6,162 nucleotides of DNA from Betaproteobacteria bacterium. Its GTDB lineage: Bacteria; Pseudomonadota; Gammaproteobacteria; Burkholderiales; Ferrovaceae. The translations under genes were made by a program, and so were the position numbers. Below are positions 5,656 to 6,162 of this stretch, one piece after another. Where the stretch lies: the NCBI GenBank assembly GCA_028870615.1, contig JAGWPH010000291.1, positions 1-6,162 of the forward strand, given 5' to 3'. Each line of letters opens with the position of its first letter. Positions within the stretch are counted from its first letter, which is position 1. The notes beneath the pieces are model-generated. The model was not told the DNA's origin and searched no databases. It saw only the letters and a program-made list of their open reading frames with translations.

Positions 5656-6162
5656 ATGCGTATGAACCCGATTAAACAGGCATTATTGGCAGTTGGCAGC
5701 ATCCTGCTATTGCACTCCGGTTTTCTCCTGGCTGCCGAAATGCCTCCCCCCCCTCCTGCGCCTTCTCAAGCCACTGCGACCGGGAACGTACGCCCCCCCT
5801 GGGACTGGGTACAACATACCCAGGGCATGCTGGATGACCTCAAGACCAAACTGAACCTGTCCGGGTCGCAGAAAGGGGCCTGGGATACCTGGTCTGGCTC
5901 GGTTCTGAATAATGCGCGTGCCCAGTCCGAAAAAATCAGCATGTGGCGTGGAGAACATATGAAGCAGGGCTTCATGGGAGATCCGGCGCATACCCGCATG
6001 ACCACTCCTGAAAGAATGGCCCACGGTCTGGAACATATGCGGACCGAAATCAAGCGGATGCAGGATCATGTTGCACTGCTGGAGGTTGCTCAGGCCAGTA
6101 CCAAGACTTTTTACGATACCCTCGACCCCAACCAGAAAACCATTTTTGACCTCTACTGGCAA
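5656..6162 (+). CDS. Periplasmic Spy/CpxP-like LTXXQ protein (3' end beyond window)
   Basis: An open frame of 169 codons starts at ATG 5656, after AGGAG at 5645-5649 with 6 nt spacing, and runs off the window end. Residues 1-27 form a signal peptide (KQALLAVGSILLLHSGFLLA, cleavage near AA/E). A Pro-rich linker follows (PPPPPAP at 30-36, then RPPW at 46-49). The mature part is predicted to be helical and rich in Met, His and Gln. Two copies of the degenerate LTXXQ motif flank the helical region: LNLSGSQ (66-72) and LDPNQKTIFDLYW (156-168). This paired layout is the mark of the Spy/CpxP family of ATP-independent periplasmic chaperones and stress or metal sensors. The Met/His content could aid metal binding, which is speculative. 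The gene follows the acyl-CoA synthetase after a 107-bp gap, so it probably has its own promoter, though none is convincing. A minus-strand frame over the same bases is a shadow. Confidence 0.82.
   Translation, partial: MRMNPIKQALLAVGSILLLHSGFLLAAEMPPPPPAPSQATATGNVRPPWDWVQHTQGMLDDLKTKLNLSGSQKGAWDTWSGSVLNNARAQSEKISMWRGEHMKQGFMGDPAHTRMTTPERMAHGLEHMRTEIKRMQDHVALLEVAQASTKTFYDTLDPNQKTIFDLYWQ
5746..5799 (+). repeat. Two poly-C tracts in the 5' coding part of the Spy-like gene
   Basis: Eight consecutive C bases (5746-5753) encode part of a five-proline run, and seven C bases (5793-5799) encode part of RPPW. Both lie just after the signal peptide, where a slip of one base would truncate the protein. 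In this sequence both tracts are in frame. Confidence 0.8.

Noticed and set aside
5707..6162. Minus-strand open frame at the window end
   Set aside because: The plus strand has a signal peptide, ribosome site and LTXXQ motifs over the same bases; the minus frame has none of these and starts artificially at the window edge.

Overview
The window looks like ordinary chromosomal DNA from a Gram-negative proteobacterium. By eye it is moderately GC-rich, it codes densely, Shine-Dalgarno sites are strong, and several products carry Sec signal peptides for the periplasm. The gene mix is a c-type cytochrome-like protein, Dps, LrgA/LrgB, DUF2721, a periplasmic GlcG/HbpS-like protein and a Spy/CpxP-like protein. 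That mix would fit acidophilic or chemolithotrophic lineages such as Acidithiobacillus-like bacteria, but this placement is a guess. I see no mobile element, CRISPR array, tRNA or rRNA.

Left part (1-399). A secreted CxxCH protein runs leftwards off the window. A 218-bp divergent intergenic region separates it from a rightward gene cluster. This region holds a near-perfect FNR/Anr/DNR-type half-site pair (TTGAC-N4-ATCAA, 254-267). Its geometry suits a class II activated promoter for the leftward gene.

Central cluster (400-3216, all +). The order is a membrane-anchored TPR protein with a Gly/Asp-rich tail, a Dps-type ferritin-like protein, LrgA, LrgB and a DUF2721 membrane protein. Spacing is tight: 33 bp, then a 4-bp overlap, an 8-bp overlap and a 9-bp gap. 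This points to one transcription unit in which dps, lrgA and lrgB are translationally coupled. The likely theme is envelope and iron/oxidative stress combined with export of a small metabolite or control of envelope integrity. The Dps carries Met where the family normally has an acidic ferroxidase ligand.

Right part (3242-6162). A periplasmic GlcG/HbpS (DUF336) protein on the minus strand converges on the cluster. It has a very good sigma70-type promoter and is divergent from a complete AMP-forming acyl-CoA synthetase of the DmdB/AAE-like group (3908-5548). Last comes a periplasmic Spy/CpxP-like LTXXQ protein, truncated by the window end, with two poly-C tracts near its 5' end.

There is no clear wholly new system here. 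The points most worth following up are the stress/LrgAB operon, the altered Dps ferroxidase site and the FNR-type box.
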